From assembly GCF_007747795.1 (NCBI RefSeq), contig NZ_CP036275.1, forward strand, positions 496,001 through 560,000: DNA of 64,000 bases, written 5' to 3'. Position 1 is the stretch's first letter. Each line of letters opens with the position of its first letter. Position numbers and translations under genes: made by a program. Below the pieces are notes generated by a model, which searched no databases, was not told where the DNA came from, and saw only the letters and a program-made list of their open reading frames with translations. Origin of the DNA: Maioricimonas rarisocia. GTDB lineage: Bacteria > Planctomycetota > Planctomycetia > Planctomycetales > Planctomycetaceae. Below, in pieces: positions 49,542 to 60,208 of the stretch.

Positions 49542-50385
49542 GTCCACTCGGTCGCGCTTCGTGCTGGTGTGGACGTGCTCCTCAGGCAGTGATGACTTGG
49601 AACTACGGAGTTGTCGTGCGGTTACTTCGAGTTTCACGCTTCTCGGGTGCCACTGGCGGCTTGCTCCGCCAGTGAGCAGGTCGAGCGATTTCCGCTCCGG
49701 ATACGCAGCTGGAGGTCGGAGCGCGGCGACGCCTCCAGCAAGCGTCAACGGCGAGCCCCGAGTGTCAGCTGGGAGGCTTACAAGCGAGCAACGGTCTTCA
49801 CCCGGCAGCTCACACGGCCAGCTCGCCTGGTCTTTCTCCGTGGCTTCGCTCGCGTTGCTCGCTCCAGCCACGGCCACCCGTTGTTTCCTCCGTGTCTCTG
49901 TGTCTCCTACGAAAACAGACGTCGTCCTGGGGGACAACGGTTCCGGGGGCTCCACTCGCTTCACTCGTTCCGACCCCGGCCACCCCTCGCGCCCTCACGG
50001 TCGCGGCTCGTAACGCGATCGCGTGAACGTCGTTTGACGTACATACTTTCCTGAAATGGCAAGCATGGCACGCGAGCGTCGCGCGTTGGCGGTTGTCATC
50101 CCGGTGCTCACGCACCGGGCTCGCCCGGTCCTTCTCCGTGGCTTCACTCGCGTTGCTCGCTCCAGCTACGCCCACCCGTTGTTTCCTCAGTGTCTCTGTG
50201 CCTCCGTGGTTCCTCGTTCCGTTGTCCCGCGGAACGCAGTCCGCGGGCTTTTGATGGGCAATGCTGCAGGCACCGGAGGCGTAACGTTGTGTTCGCGCGC
50301 GGACCTCACTACCGTGTGCACATCGATCAGCCGGGGTCGATGCGTCCTCCCCCGGCGTCGTGGCCGCGGAGACTCCGGAAGCAGC
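49542..50385. repeat. 844-bp intergenic region built of mosaic repeats
   Basis: Contents, left to right: a module at ~49549-49576 shared with 48660, 55656 and 60350; a perfect hairpin with arms CACTGGCGG / CCGCCAGTG (49651-49674, 6-nt loop); a hairpin with arms CCGTGGCT / AGCCACGG (49838-49873) followed by TCCGTGTCTCTGTGTCTCC; an inverted copy of GAGCCGCGACCGTGAGGGAG with one mismatch (49990-50009); and a second copy of the CCGTGGCT unit (50136-50215) followed by TGTCTCTGTGCCTCCGTGG. Long open frames over this stretch are spurious. Confidence 0.75.
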
Positions 50386-51564
50386 ATGAAGATCACTGGC
50401 ATCGAGACACTTGTCTGCCACGCACGGATGCGGAACTGGGTGTTCGTCAAGGTTCTTACCGATCAGCCCGGCCTGTTCGGATGGGGCGAAGCGACGCTCG
50501 AATGGCACACCCGCAGCATCGTCGGTGCCGTCGAGGACCTGGCCGAACTGGTCGTCGGCGAAGATCCGACGCGGGTCGAACACCTCTGGCAGATGATGTG
50601 GCGGCAGCACTTCTGGCATGGCAGCGGCGTTGTTCGCTCGACGGCCATTGCCGGCATCGACCTGGCCTTGTGGGACATCGTCGGCAAGCTGCATGGCGTC
50701 CCCTGTCACAAGCTGTGGGGCGGGCCGGTTCGCGATTCGATCCGACTGTACTGTCACCTCGGCGGCGGCAACCTCGAAAGCTTCTACGAGACGCCGGTCG
50801 ACAATGCCCGGCAGTTCGCCGACCTGGCCCGCGAGGCCGTCGCGGAAGGTTTCACTGCGTTCAAGTCGATGGCGGTCCCTCCCACCATGCCGGTCGAGGG
50901 ACTCAAACCGGTCAAGGCGGCCGAGGCGTGCGTGGCCGCGATGCGCGAAGCGGTCGGAGACGACATCGACATCATGGTCGACTGTCACGCCCGCCCCTCT
51001 CCGGCAATGGGAATGAAGTTCGCGAAGGCGGTCGACCCGTATGGCCTGTATTTCTTCGAAGAGCCCTGCTGGCCGGAGAACCTCGAAGGTCTGGCCGCCA
51101 TCAATGCCGCGGTCACGACGCCGATCGCGACGGGGGAACGGCTGACGCATCTGGCCGCGTTTCGCGATCTGTTTGCCGTGCGGGGATGCGAAATCTGCCA
51201 GCTTGATCTGACGCATTGCGGCGGCTTCACCGAGGCCCGCCGGATCGCCGCGCTGTGTGATGCTCATCGAATCGCACTGGCACCGCACAATCCTCAGGGG
51301 CCGGTCAGCACAGCCGCGTCGCTCGAGTTCGGGTTCTCGCAGCCGAGCTACATCATCTGCGAATCGGTGCACAACGATGTGCCGTGGCGTCAGGACGTGG
51401 TGGACGAAGGCTTCACGATCGACCCCGCGACGCGGACGGTCACGCCGAGCGAACGGCCGGGGCTGGGGATCTCGATTAACGAAGAAGAAGTCCGCAAACA
51501 TCCCTTCGAGCAGGAAGTTGCCCAGCGCGTGTTCTACCGCGACGGGGCGGCAGGAGACTGGTGA
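50386..51564 (+). CDS. Galactonate dehydratase-like enolase-superfamily enzyme
   Basis: A 392-aa cytoplasmic MR-subgroup enzyme, likely a sugar-acid dehydratase making a 2-keto-3-deoxy acid. Motifs: [10 protein letters not shown] start, [26 protein letters not shown] (metal Asp and catalytic His), [20 protein letters not shown] (metal Glu residues) and [16 protein letters not shown] with the catalytic His of the D-galactonate dehydratase group. The frame is open far upstream into repeats, but the ATG at 50386 begins exactly at the conserved N-terminus. It is first of a four-gene operon with ceramidase-like, DapA-like and MFS genes. Confidence 0.87.
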   Translation: MKITGIETLVCHARMRNWVFVKVLTDQPGLFGWGEATLEWHTRSIVGAVEDLAELVVGEDPTRVEHLWQMMWRQHFWHGSGVVRSTAIAGIDLALWDIVGKLHGVPCHKLWGGPVRDSIRLYCHLGGGNLESFYETPVDNARQFADLAREAVAEGFTAFKSMAVPPTMPVEGLKPVKAAEACVAAMREAVGDDIDIMVDCHARPSPAMGMKFAKAVDPYGLYFFEEPCWPENLEGLAAINAAVTTPIATGERLTHLAAFRDLFAVRGCEICQLDLTHCGGFTEARRIAALCDAHRIALAPHNPQGPVSTAASLEFGFSQPSYIICESVHNDVPWRQDVVDEGFTIDPATRTVTPSERPGLGISINEEEVRKHPFEQEVAQRVFYRDGAAGDW

Positions 51565-51567
51565 GAC

Positions 51568-52959
51568 GTGACAGACTCAACCGCGTGCGGATACCGCCAG
51601 CCGTCGTTTCGCGGGCGAATCGGCATTGCCCGCACCGACATCACGCCGCCGGTCGGGATCTATTCCCGCAACTGGGGTGCGGCTGCCCATGACGTGGCAG
51701 ACTCGATCCACCGACCGCTGACGCTGACCGCCCTGGCGCTTTCGACGGGGGAGGGGGCATCGCCGCTGGTGCTGGTCGATGCAGACCTCGGCTGGTGGCG
51801 GGGCCTGGAGGTGTTTCGTCTTTTCCAGACGCGGTTGCTGGAAGCACTGGAACTCGAGGCCGGGCAACTCATCTTTGCGCTCAGCCATACGCATGCCGGG
51901 CCGCCGTTGATGGATGCCGATGAGTCACTCGCCGGCTGCGACATCCTGAAGACCTGGATGGAGCGGCTGCCGGAGGCGGTGATCCGCACGGTCCGTGAAG
52001 CACTCGACTCACCGTTTGAAGGCATTCTCGACTGGACGACCGGTCGGTGCGGACTGGCGACCGTCCGCGATTTTCCTGACCCCGACCCGGAGGCGGACCG
52101 CGTTCTGTGTGGCTACTCACCCGACGGCGATCCGGACGACACGCTGCTCGTCGGCCGGATCAGTGATGAGGAGGGGAACGTTCGCGGCACGCTCGTCAAT
52201 TACGCCTGTCATCCGACGACACTCGCCTGGGATAACACGTCCATCTCGCCCGACTACATTGGAGCGATGCGGCAGACGATGCAGGATGTCACCGGAGCAC
52301 CCGCACTGTTTCTGCTGGGAGCCTGCGGCGACCTGGCCCCGCGATATCAGTACGTGGGTGACACCGAGGTGGCGGACCGGCATGGTCGTCAGCTCGCCTT
52401 CGCGGCGCTGGGAGCACTCAACGACATGGAGCCGCCCGGCACGCAGCTCGAGTTCGATGGTCCGGTCGAATCGGGGGCGCCGCTTGCCGTGTGGAAGCAT
52501 CGACCCGCAACGCTCTCACAGCAGCTGCGCGGACAGCAGACGACGGTCGAACTGAAGCTGAAAGACTGGCCGTCGGCCAACGAACTCGAAAAGCAGCGGC
52601 AGGCCTGTACTGACCGGGCGCTCGAAGAACGGCTGCGGCGGCGACGCAACATCCGCAGGGGCCTGGGGGACAGCGAGACGTTCGCGTTGCCGGTGTACGC
52701 CTGGCGGATCGGCGATGCTGTCCTCGTCGGCTGCTGCTGTGAACCGTACTCGCTGCTTCAGCAGGAACTGCGCCGACGGTTTCCAAAGCGGACAATTCTG
52801 GTGATGAACCTGATCAACGGCACGATTGGCTACCTCCCGCCGGCCGAACTCTATGACACCGACGTCTATCCGGTCTGGCAGACGCCGTTCGACCGGGGGG
52901 GACTGGAAGCGACCATCGAAGGCATGACGCGAGCAATTCAAGATGTCCTCACCGACTGA
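51568..52959 (+). CDS. Neutral/alkaline ceramidase-like protein
   Basis: A 463-aa protein with the N-terminal features of the neutral ceramidase family: [20 protein letters not shown], then [16 protein letters not shown] with zinc-ligand-type histidines, and [20 protein letters not shown]. No signal peptide is visible, so it is likely cytoplasmic. Start is GTG at 51568, 3 nt after the upstream stop. Homologues of this shortened type are frequent in Planctomycetes and Bacteroidetes sugar clusters; amidase or hydrolase action on an unknown amide or ester is more likely than true ceramidase activity. Ends overlapping the DapA-like gene by 17 nt. Confidence 0.8.
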   Translation: MTDSTACGYRQPSFRGRIGIARTDITPPVGIYSRNWGAAAHDVADSIHRPLTLTALALSTGEGASPLVLVDADLGWWRGLEVFRLFQTRLLEALELEAGQLIFALSHTHAGPPLMDADESLAGCDILKTWMERLPEAVIRTVREALDSPFEGILDWTTGRCGLATVRDFPDPDPEADRVLCGYSPDGDPDDTLLVGRISDEEGNVRGTLVNYACHPTTLAWDNTSISPDYIGAMRQTMQDVTGAPALFLLGACGDLAPRYQYVGDTEVADRHGRQLAFAALGALNDMEPPGTQLEFDGPVESGAPLAVWKHRPATLSQQLRGQQTTVELKLKDWPSANELEKQRQACTDRALEERLRRRRNIRRGLGDSETFALPVYAWRIGDAVLVGCCCEPYSLLQQELRRRFPKRTILVMNLINGTIGYLPPAELYDTDVYPVWQTPFDRGGLEATIEGMTRAIQDVLTD

Positions 52960-53860
52960 CCAGCCGCTTCATGGCGTGCTGCCGGTTCTGCACACGCCGC
53001 TGACCGACGACCACGCGATCGACGGGCCGACACTCCGCCGCGAGATCGACTGGGCCTTCGAGTTAGAAGCGGACGGCGTCGTCGTCGCCATGGTGAGCGA
53101 GATCCTGCGACTCGGTCACACCGGGCGGAAGGAGCTGGCGGGGCTCGTTTGCGAGGCAGTCGGGGATCGCGGCTACTCGGTCATCAGCGTCGGGGCGGAG
53201 AGCACGGCCGAGGCGATCGACTTCGCCCGACATGCCGAGGAAATTGGCGCATCCGCCGTGATGGCGATTCCACCTGTCGCGACCGCTTTGGGAGGAGACG
53301 CGACGTGCAAGTACTTCGCCGCCATCGCCCGCAGCATCTCGATTCCACTCGTCGTGCAGGATGCGTCGAGTTACGTAGGCGCGGCAATTGACCTGTCGGT
53401 GTACAACCGGCTGCTCGATGAGTTCGGTCCCGAGCAGATTCTGTTCAAGCCGGAATCGAGCCCGCTGGGCCCCAACCTGTCGAAGCTCCGCGATGCCACC
53501 GGCGGGACGGCACGGATCTTCGAAGGTTCCGGTGGAATCAACCTGGTCGACTGCTACCGCCGGGGGATCGTGGGGACGATGCCGGGCACCGATCTGCTGG
53601 ACGGCATCGTTGCTCTCTGGCAGGCCCTCGAAGCGGGCGACGACGAACGGACCTATGCGCTCTCGCTCCCCATCTGTGCACTGGTCGCGCTGCAGCTTCA
53701 GGCGGGGCTGGACGGGTTCCTCGCGATCGAAAAGTACCTGCTTCACAAGCGGGGACTGTTCCCCAACACGCACCGAATCGAACCGGTCGGCTGGACTCTC
53801 GATGCCGAGACGCAGGCAGAGGTCGACCGACTGTTCGCCCGACTCCAGGCGGCCCTCTGA
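52943..53860 (+). CDS. DapA-family aldolase/dehydratase (KDG aldolase-like)
   Basis: A 305-aa TIM-barrel member of the dihydrodipicolinate synthase/N-acetylneuraminate lyase superfamily. Visible landmarks are [20 protein letters not shown] at the N-terminus, the Schiff-base lysine in ILFKPESSP, and [16 protein letters not shown]. The usual YNxP tyrosine motif is replaced by [10 protein letters not shown], so it is not a classic DapA. Beside a galactonate-dehydratase-like enzyme, the likely role is cleavage or dehydration of a 2-keto-3-deoxy sugar acid. It overlaps the previous gene by 17 nt and abuts the next. Confidence 0.83.
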   Translation: MSSPTDQPLHGVLPVLHTPLTDDHAIDGPTLRREIDWAFELEADGVVVAMVSEILRLGHTGRKELAGLVCEAVGDRGYSVISVGAESTAEAIDFARHAEEIGASAVMAIPPVATALGGDATCKYFAAIARSISIPLVVQDASSYVGAAIDLSVYNRLLDEFGPEQILFKPESSPLGPNLSKLRDATGGTARIFEGSGGINLVDCYRRGIVGTMPGTDLLDGIVALWQALEAGDDERTYALSLPICALVALQLQAGLDGFLAIEKYLLHKRGLFPNTHRIEPVGWTLDAETQAEVDRLFARLQAAL

Positions 53861-55147
53861 ATGACAGCACGCCCGACGACGTACCGGTACCGCACGCTCG
53901 GCTGGCTCACCTTTGCGGCCGCGCTCGCGTACCTGTGTCGCAATGCCGTCGGCGTGGCCGAGAGCACGATCCGCGAAGACCTGGGGCTGACGCTCGAGCA
54001 GTCCGGATGGTTTATGGGAGCGTTTTTCTGGACCTATGCGCTGTTTCAGGTCCCCAGTGGCTGGCTGTCCCAGCATTACGGCACCCGCATTGCGCTGACC
54101 GGTTTCGCCCTGGCCTGGTCGGTGGCGACCATCGGTCTGGGTGTAGCCCCGGGGTTCTGGCTGCTGATCGTGGCGCAGTTGCTGATGGGCGTCGCACAGG
54201 CAGGAATCTTTCCGGCTTCGTGCAATTCGATCGGACACTGGATGCCGCTCGCGCAGCGGTCGCTCGCTTGCGGGATTCTCGCGGCCGGCATGCAGGTCGG
54301 CGCGATTACGGCTGGGGCGCTGACGGGCGAACTGATGATCCCGTTCGGCTGGCGGGGCGTGTTCATCCTCTACGCCGTCCCGGGACTGCTGTGGGCAGCC
54401 ACGTTCGCAGCCCGGTTCCGCGACTGGCCCGAGCAGTCCCCCGGCGTCAACGATCAGGAACTGGAACTGATTCTTGCCGGCCGGGGAGAAGACGAACTGG
54501 AGTCGCAGCACGAGATGAGCGAACTGGCCGCCTGGCGGGCCATCGCGACGAGTCCGGTCATCTGGATGCTGTGCGGCCAGCAGATCTGCCGTGCGGCCGG
54601 CTACATGTTCTTTGCGAGCTGGTTCCCGACGTTTCTGCAGGAGACCCGGGGCGTATCGGTGCGGGATTCCGGCTATCTGCAGGGACTGGTGCTGACGGGA
54701 ACGCTGACCGGAGCCATCTCCGGCGGGACGCTGACCGACTGGATCTGGCTGAAGACCGGCAATCTGCGGCTCAGTCGCAGCGGCGTGGGGGCGGCGTTCC
54801 TCGGCGGCTGCGCGGTTCTGATCCTTTGTGCCTGGTTCGTGAAGAGTGCCGTCCTGGCGGTTGTGCTGCTGACGGCCGGAGCGTTCTTCGCGGCACTGGC
54901 CGGTCCATGTGCATTCGCGACAACCATCGACATCGGCGGCACGCGGGTGCCGCAGGTGTTCGGGCTGATGAACATGTCGGGCAACTTCGCGGCAGCCGCC
55001 TGTCCGGTGCTGGTGGGGATGCTGTTCAGGTGGACGGCCAACTGGAATCTGGTGCTGCTGCTGTTCGCCGGCGTTTATTTCACAGGAGCGATCTGCTGGG
55101 CATTCGTGAATCCGCAACGCACCATCGGAGTTTCATCAAACCACTGA
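53861..55147 (+). CDS. MFS transporter (anion:cation symporter type)
   Basis: A 428-aa transporter with 12 predicted helices, starting [20 protein letters not shown]. The pattern [20 protein letters not shown], the [20 protein letters not shown] loop with its GWLSxxYGTR variant of the MFS motif, and [19 protein letters not shown] identify the ACS branch (hexuronate, galactonate and related acids). The ATG follows immediately after the stop of the DapA-like gene. It most likely imports the sugar acid used by this operon. Confidence 0.88.
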   Translation: MTARPTTYRYRTLGWLTFAAALAYLCRNAVGVAESTIREDLGLTLEQSGWFMGAFFWTYALFQVPSGWLSQHYGTRIALTGFALAWSVATIGLGVAPGFWLLIVAQLLMGVAQAGIFPASCNSIGHWMPLAQRSLACGILAAGMQVGAITAGALTGELMIPFGWRGVFILYAVPGLLWAATFAARFRDWPEQSPGVNDQELELILAGRGEDELESQHEMSELAAWRAIATSPVIWMLCGQQICRAAGYMFFASWFPTFLQETRGVSVRDSGYLQGLVLTGTLTGAISGGTLTDWIWLKTGNLRLSRSGVGAAFLGGCAVLILCAWFVKSAVLAVVLLTAGAFFAALAGPCAFATTIDIGGTRVPQVFGLMNMSGNFAAAACPVLVGMLFRWTANWNLVLLLFAGVYFTGAICWAFVNPQRTIGVSSNH

Positions 55148-55708
55148 GGCACGGAGGTAACTTGTAGGGTGCCGTCGCCGGAGGCGACGCACCATTCGCA
55201 GGCTTGTCGTGTAGCACATGCGGGTGGTGCATAACGAGCCGCGACCGTGAGGGAGCGGACGGGTGGCTGAGGCGCAGGGCAGACGCTGTATGTCGCTGGC
55301 AGCTCCCCATGAAGTGTTAACTCACAGCACGACGGGAACGCGTCACGTCCCCAGATCGGAGCGACTTCAAGTGGGTGCCCCGGACGCAGCTGCCAGGACG
55401 TTCGAGACCTGAAGGAGCTGCTTCTTTTGGCTGCGTTATCCGGACAAGCATGTGTGTCGAATGAGATTTGGCCTCTTGCCGGCTGCGCCGGCCGGGGTTG
55501 GCGAGCAACCGCGGGTACCCGGTTCCTCGGCCTCGCATCTCGGGCCTCAAGTCTTGTTCGCCACGCCCGTCACTTCGCTGCACTCTGTTCCAGGCGTGCC
55601 CCCCCGAAGCTCCTCCGTGTCTCTGTGTCTCCGTGGTTCCCTTTGAGCGTGCACTCGCTGGCGCTTCGAGTTGGTATTGATTAACACACACTTGAGAGGC
55701 AGGACGCA
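55148..55708. repeat. Intergenic repeat A (left copy of a ~400-bp direct repeat)
   Basis: From about 55145 to 55550 this matches 56893-57340 in the same orientation. The first 48 bp (55164-55211) are identical to 56923-56970 and contain a hairpin, CGTCGCC-GGA-GGCGACG. Then come GAGCCGCGACCGTGAGGGAG (55236-55255), a diverged stretch, and a near-perfect hairpin CCGGGGTTG-GCGAG-CAACCGCGG (55492-55514) followed by GGTACCCGGTTCCTC. The right end has TCCGTGTCTCTGTGTCTCCG (~55611). No gene is supported. Confidence 0.75.
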
Positions 55709-56839
55709 ATGAACCGCATTGTGAAGGTAATCATCTTCGGGCTTGTTGCCGGTGGCAGCTTTCGAGAAGCCGCAGCCGACGAACCGATGCGCAAACGGTC
55801 CGATCCACCTGTGATCCGCTCGTCGTGGGACGATCTGCTGGAAGGTGTCGAGACTCCCGAAGACTGGCAGGCCCGCAGGCAGGTGCTGCGCCGCCGGTAT
55901 CTCGAGCTGATCCGCGACGAGCACAAACCGGAGAAACCGCCGCTCGACCTGCAGGTTCACGAAGAAGTGACGGTCGACGGCACGTACGTCCGGAAGCTCA
56001 TCAGCTACAACGTCGAGGCGGATGAGCGGGCCCATGCGTATCTGGGAATCCCCCTTGAGCGGGAGGGCCGACTGCCGGGCGTTGTGGCCCTGCATGGCAC
56101 ATTCGCACAGGGAAAGTCACGGGCTGCCGGTCTGGTCGACAATCCGGACAAGGCGTATCTCGATCACATGTGTCGTCGCGGGTACGTCGTAATCGCGCCG
56201 GAGCACTTCGTGTCGGGGCACCGCATTCCGCCCGAGGGACCGTACGACACGAGCCGGTTCTACAGGAAGCACCCGAACTGGACGGCGGTCGGCAAGTTCA
56301 CGTATGAGCATTCGATTGCGGTCGACGTGCTGCAGTCCCTGGAAGAAGTGGACGGCGAACAGATCGGGGCCCTCGGGCACTCGCTTGGAGGCCACGGGAC
56401 GTTCTTTCTCGCTGCCTACGACGAGCGGGTGACGGCCGCCGCCTGCAACTGCGGGGCGTCGTTCTTCCGTCACAACCCGAAGGTCGAAGGGTGGAGCCGC
56501 GACCACTGGTACGTCTACTTCAAGCCGATCCGGCCCGGACTGCTGCGGGGCGAACTCCCGCCGATCGACTTCCACGAGATCATCGCGCTGATTGCGCCGC
56601 GGGCGTTTCTGGACGTCTCGGGGCTCAACGACGGCAACCCGCTGACGCAGCGGCAGCGGATCCTGATGAACCTGAAGATCATGGACGTCTATGAGCTGGA
56701 GGGGGCTTCGGAGAACTTCGCGTTCTTCGCGCACGGCCGGGGGCACTCGGTCGCGCACGAGTCGCGGCAGCTGATCTACGGCTGGATGGACACGCATCTC
56801 AAGCCGGCCTCGGCGACGGCGACGAAGCTGGTGGAGTAG
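55709..56839 (+). CDS. Secreted alpha/beta hydrolase (dienelactone hydrolase/acetylesterase-like)
   Basis: A 376-aa exported hydrolase: signal peptide IVKVIIFGLVAGGSFREAAA, then PGVVALHGTFAQGK (oxyanion strand), nucleophile elbow GALGHSLGGHGTFFLAAYD with Ser in GHSLGG, FLDVSGLNDGNPLT near the acid residue and HGRGHSVAHESRQLI with the catalytic His. Resembles the large group of Planctomycetes esterases acting on carbohydrate esters; substrate unknown. AGGA lies 5 nt before the ATG at 55709. The gene stands between two ~400-bp direct repeats, an arrangement that may reflect duplication or insertion of the flanking unit. Confidence 0.85.
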   Translation: MNRIVKVIIFGLVAGGSFREAAADEPMRKRSDPPVIRSSWDDLLEGVETPEDWQARRQVLRRRYLELIRDEHKPEKPPLDLQVHEEVTVDGTYVRKLISYNVEADERAHAYLGIPLEREGRLPGVVALHGTFAQGKSRAAGLVDNPDKAYLDHMCRRGYVVIAPEHFVSGHRIPPEGPYDTSRFYRKHPNWTAVGKFTYEHSIAVDVLQSLEEVDGEQIGALGHSLGGHGTFFLAAYDERVTAAACNCGASFFRHNPKVEGWSRDHWYVYFKPIRPGLLRGELPPIDFHEIIALIAPRAFLDVSGLNDGNPLTQRQRILMNLKIMDVYELEGASENFAFFAHGRGHSVAHESRQLIYGWMDTHLKPASATATKLVE

Positions 56840-57350
56840 CACCTGGACAGTTGCGGCCATCGGTCGCAGCCCAGCATCGGAGCGGAGTTGAAACACGGAG
56901 GCACAGAGACACGGAGGTGATCGTAGGGTGCCGTCGCCGGAGGCGACGCACCATTCGCAGGCTTGTCGTGTGCCCATGCGGGTGGTGCGTCACGGGCCGA
57001 TTGGCGGCCGGGTGGCCGGGGCGCTGGACAGACCCTGGATGTTGCTGGCAGCTCCCCATGACGCGTTGACTCACAGCACGACGGGAACGCGTCACGGCCC
57101 CGGATCGGGACGCCTTCAAGTGGGTGGCCCGGTCGACCTGTTCGTCCGGCGCGCAGCGACAGGACGAAGCTACCAGGGCGTTCGACCGCTGAAGGAGCTG
57201 CTTCCTGTGGCTGCGCCACCCGGACAGGCATAATCGTCGAACGACGTTCGCACTGGCGGGCAAGCCGCCAGTGGCACCCAATGCGGTTAACGAGCAACCG
57301 CGGGTACCCGGTTCCTCGCGTCTCGAGCCTCAGGTTTTCTGCACCACGCC
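56840..57350. repeat. Intergenic repeat B (right copy of a ~400-bp direct repeat)
   Basis: Counterpart of repeat A. It opens with CACGGAGGCACAGAGACACG (56893), the reverse complement of the TCCGTGTCTCTGTG module, then the 48-bp identical block (56923-56970), and a colinear but diverged body including GCTGGCAGCTCCCCATGA and GGGAACGCGTCACG in both copies. It also has the perfect CACTGGCGG / CCGCCAGTG hairpin (57251-57273), absent from A, and a shorter GCGGTT / AACCGC hairpin (57283-57301). No gene is supported. Confidence 0.75.
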
Positions 57351-58182
<832 letters not shown>

Positions 58183-58590
58183 TCACTCCGTCGCGTCGCA
58201 CTCCGGGGGGGCCGCGGCAGCGAACCTCACCTTCGTCACGCCCGCTGCAGCGAGATGATCGATCAGGGCAGCGAGATGCCTGTAGGGGAGGTCGGGCGAG
58301 GCGCTCACCTCGGCAGTCTCATCGACCACCTTCACCGTGTACGCGGGCTTCGGCGTCGTCGAGCGGTCGGCCGGTGCTGCGACCTTCAGGCGGACCTGCT
58401 TGAAGCCGGACTCCCTCAGTGCCTCGACCGCAGAGGTGACGAAGCGGTGACTCGTCTCGGGAGTCGCCCTCAGGGTGGCGGTTCCGTTGTCGATCTGCAC
58501 GCTCCAGTGGCTGGTCCCGGCTGCGAAGAGAGAACCGGAGGCGACGATGCTCAGAACAAGACCGGCGACGAAGAGTCGTGGCGACTGCAT
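58183..58590 (-). CDS. Secreted ExbD/TolR-like domain protein
   Basis: A 135-aa protein with an N-terminal hydrophobic signal (RLFVAGLVLSIVASGSLFAA) and a small alpha/beta domain. The C-terminal part, VSASPDLPYRHLAALIDHLA then AGVTKVRFAA, is like the periplasmic domain of ExbD/TolR (strand - helix with DxxxPY - strand). ExbD normally keeps its helix as a membrane anchor next to ExbB, but no ExbB gene is nearby, so this may be an orphan or exported version. AGGG about 9 nt before the ATG. Confidence 0.6.
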   Translation of the reverse strand: MQSPRLFVAGLVLSIVASGSLFAAGTSHWSVQIDNGTATLRATPETSHRFVTSAVEALRESGFKQVRLKVAAPADRSTTPKPAYTVKVVDETAEVSASPDLPYRHLAALIDHLAAAGVTKVRFAAAAPPECDATE

Positions 58591-58753
58591 GGTGTGGCCC
58601 TTTTCAACGTGATGCAGACGATGGTCCGACAGGCGGACGTTGCCGCAGACGGCAAATTACCAGCCTACCCGGCGCGCAGGTGCAAGCCAAGACCGGTTTC
58701 GAGGCAGGTGGAACTCCGCCGCCGGGCTTCAGCCCGCAGTGCCTCCTTTCAGG

Positions 58754-59473
58754 CTACCGCCCCCGGTGCCCGAAGTTGTCGGAGAGGACCGTGATGTGGG
58801 TGTTGACGTTCTCCACTGCGCAGAGCTCCTCACCCGTGACCGCATCCAGAGTGAGAAACAGATCGACGCGGTCCTGTTCTCGCGTGCTCAGGTAGTGGAT
58901 CTGCCAGGTGGCACGGCCGCGGAGGGGATCTTCGGGGCCGGGGACTGAGGAAGGCCATGTAGTCAGTCGCGTCGGTACACGAAACACTTCCCCCTGTTCG
59001 CGGTACGCCTGCCCGTACAGCTCTTCTGCGATGGCGATGGCCTGCGTACTGTCGATGAACACCTGCGGCAGAGGCTGCGTGTCGGGGTAATTGATGCCGT
59101 TGAAGGAGGAAGGTTCGCATCGCCCGTCCGGCCAGAGAACCAGGTCGAGGAACCAGCCCCGTTTCGGCGAGTAGAAGCGGTACATCCAGCCGCTGGGCGG
59201 GATGGGCAGGCCGTCTTTTCCCATGCCGGGGTCGCTGGTGTTCGTGTCCCCGCCGAACGTCATGCTGATGCATTGCAGCTGGCAGTCGGGATCCCAGAGT
59301 GCGGCGATGCGGGAGGCCTCGACAATGCCCTCTTTCGCAGAATATGGCCCGGAGATTTCGACTGTTCGCGGCAGGCTGGCGACGCGCGACTGATCGAGAA
59401 TGGTCTGCAGAACAAACCAGCCGATCCAGGCAGCCAGGAAGATCAGCAGGATGCTGAGGCGTCTGTCTCTCAT
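58754..59473 (-). CDS. Membrane-anchored protein of unknown function
   Basis: A 239-aa protein with one N-terminal transmembrane helix (LSILLIFLAAWIGWFVLQTI) and a soluble extracytoplasmic domain. The C-terminal half has a PepSY-like pattern: TQAIAIAEELYGQAYREQGE, ATWQIHYLSTREQDRVDLFL and TLDAVTGEELCAVENV, i.e. helix followed by strands ending in a D-A-x-TGE turn. I do not recognise the family securely. It is 163 bp from the ExbD-like gene on the same strand. Confidence 0.6.
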   Translation of the reverse strand: MRDRRLSILLIFLAAWIGWFVLQTILDQSRVASLPRTVEISGPYSAKEGIVEASRIAALWDPDCQLQCISMTFGGDTNTSDPGMGKDGLPIPPSGWMYRFYSPKRGWFLDLVLWPDGRCEPSSFNGINYPDTQPLPQVFIDSTQAIAIAEELYGQAYREQGEVFRVPTRLTTWPSSVPGPEDPLRGRATWQIHYLSTREQDRVDLFLTLDAVTGEELCAVENVNTHITVLSDNFGHRGR

Positions 59474-59737
59474 GTCACGGACCTGCGGGGTGAGCGGCGC
59501 GGCGGGGTAGGTTGAACTGCGGAGACACGGAGAAATCGATGGCGAGCCGGCCGCGGTTGGCGAGCAACCGCGGGTACCCGTTTCCTCGCTTCTCGAGCCT
59601 CAAGCCTTCCTCGCCACGGCCGTCACTTCGCTGCGCTTCGTTCCAGGTGTGTCACGTCGGAGTTCCTCCGTGACTCCCTTAAGTCGTCATCCATTCCGTA
59701 ATTCGGCGTACATCCGGCGATGAGCGACCTGAGATCG
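59474..59737. repeat. Intergenic mosaic-repeat modules with a perfect hairpin
   Basis: Holds the perfect hairpin CCGCGGTTG-GCGAG-CAACCGCGG (59551-59573) followed by GGTACCCGTTTCCTC and CGAGCCTCAAG, as in repeats A and B and at 63787. GCGGAGACACGGAG (59520-59533) matches the reverse form of the TCTCTGTGTCTCCG module. GTCACTTCGCTGCGCTTCGT (59626) resembles repeat A near 55567. Confidence 0.7.
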
Positions 59738-60208
59738 CTATGTCAGCAGACGTGTGTCGCTTACGCCGCACACTTTCTTCTTGATCGGATCGGCGAAGCC
59801 GGAGATGAACACCGACATGCCGATGATACCTCCGATCATCAGTCCGCCGACCAGGCAGAAGGCGAGGACGGCAAACTCCTCATCTGCGAGCAGGAAGTAG
59901 ATGCCGATCTCGGTCAGGACAACGAAGAACAGGATGACTGCGACCATGAACTTCTTCGAGCAGAGGAGTTTCTGCATGTCGGTCGCGTTCTGCGAGTGGC
60001 GGGCGTAATAGTCGGGCAGTGACTCGCCCGTATCGGACCACTCGAATTCGGAGATGGGAAACATTGCGTTGCAGCTGGAGCACATGGTGCGTTCCATCCC
60101 GGACATCGGGTTCGAAACCACCTCGAACGACTGGCCGCCGACGAGGGTTTCGTTGCCACAGGTGACGTGACGGTACGCGCGTTCTTCACGTACGGGCTGG
60201 TCGTTCAT
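59738..60208 (-). CDS. Small zinc-ribbon membrane protein, unknown function
   Basis: A 156-aa protein from ATG 60208 (the open frame reaches 60490 through repeat DNA, which is not credible). The N-terminal half has a single-Cys HVTCGN segment and a CSSC pair (ERTMCSSCNAMFPISEFEWS), plausibly a zinc-binding ribbon; the C-terminal half has two adjacent transmembrane helices (KFMVAVILFFVVLTEIGIYF and EEFAVLAFCLVGGLMIGGII). Not recognised as a named family. It lies on the minus strand between repeat regions. Confidence 0.55.
   Translation of the reverse strand: MNDQPVREERAYRHVTCGNETLVGGQSFEVVSNPMSGMERTMCSSCNAMFPISEFEWSDTGESLPDYYARHSQNATDMQKLLCSKKFMVAVILFFVVLTEIGIYFLLADEEFAVLAFCLVGGLMIGGIIGMSVFISGFADPIKKKVCGVSDTRLLT

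Noticed and set aside
49810-51501. 563-codon minus-strand frame over the dehydratase gene and the repeats
   Set aside because: It runs antisense through conserved enolase motifs and through non-coding repeat modules; no domain.
53063-55117. 684-codon minus-strand frame covering the DapA-like and MFS genes
   Set aside because: The plus-strand proteins have conserved motifs and abutting starts and stops; the antisense frame is compositionally biased (Arg, Gln, Pro) without recognisable domains.
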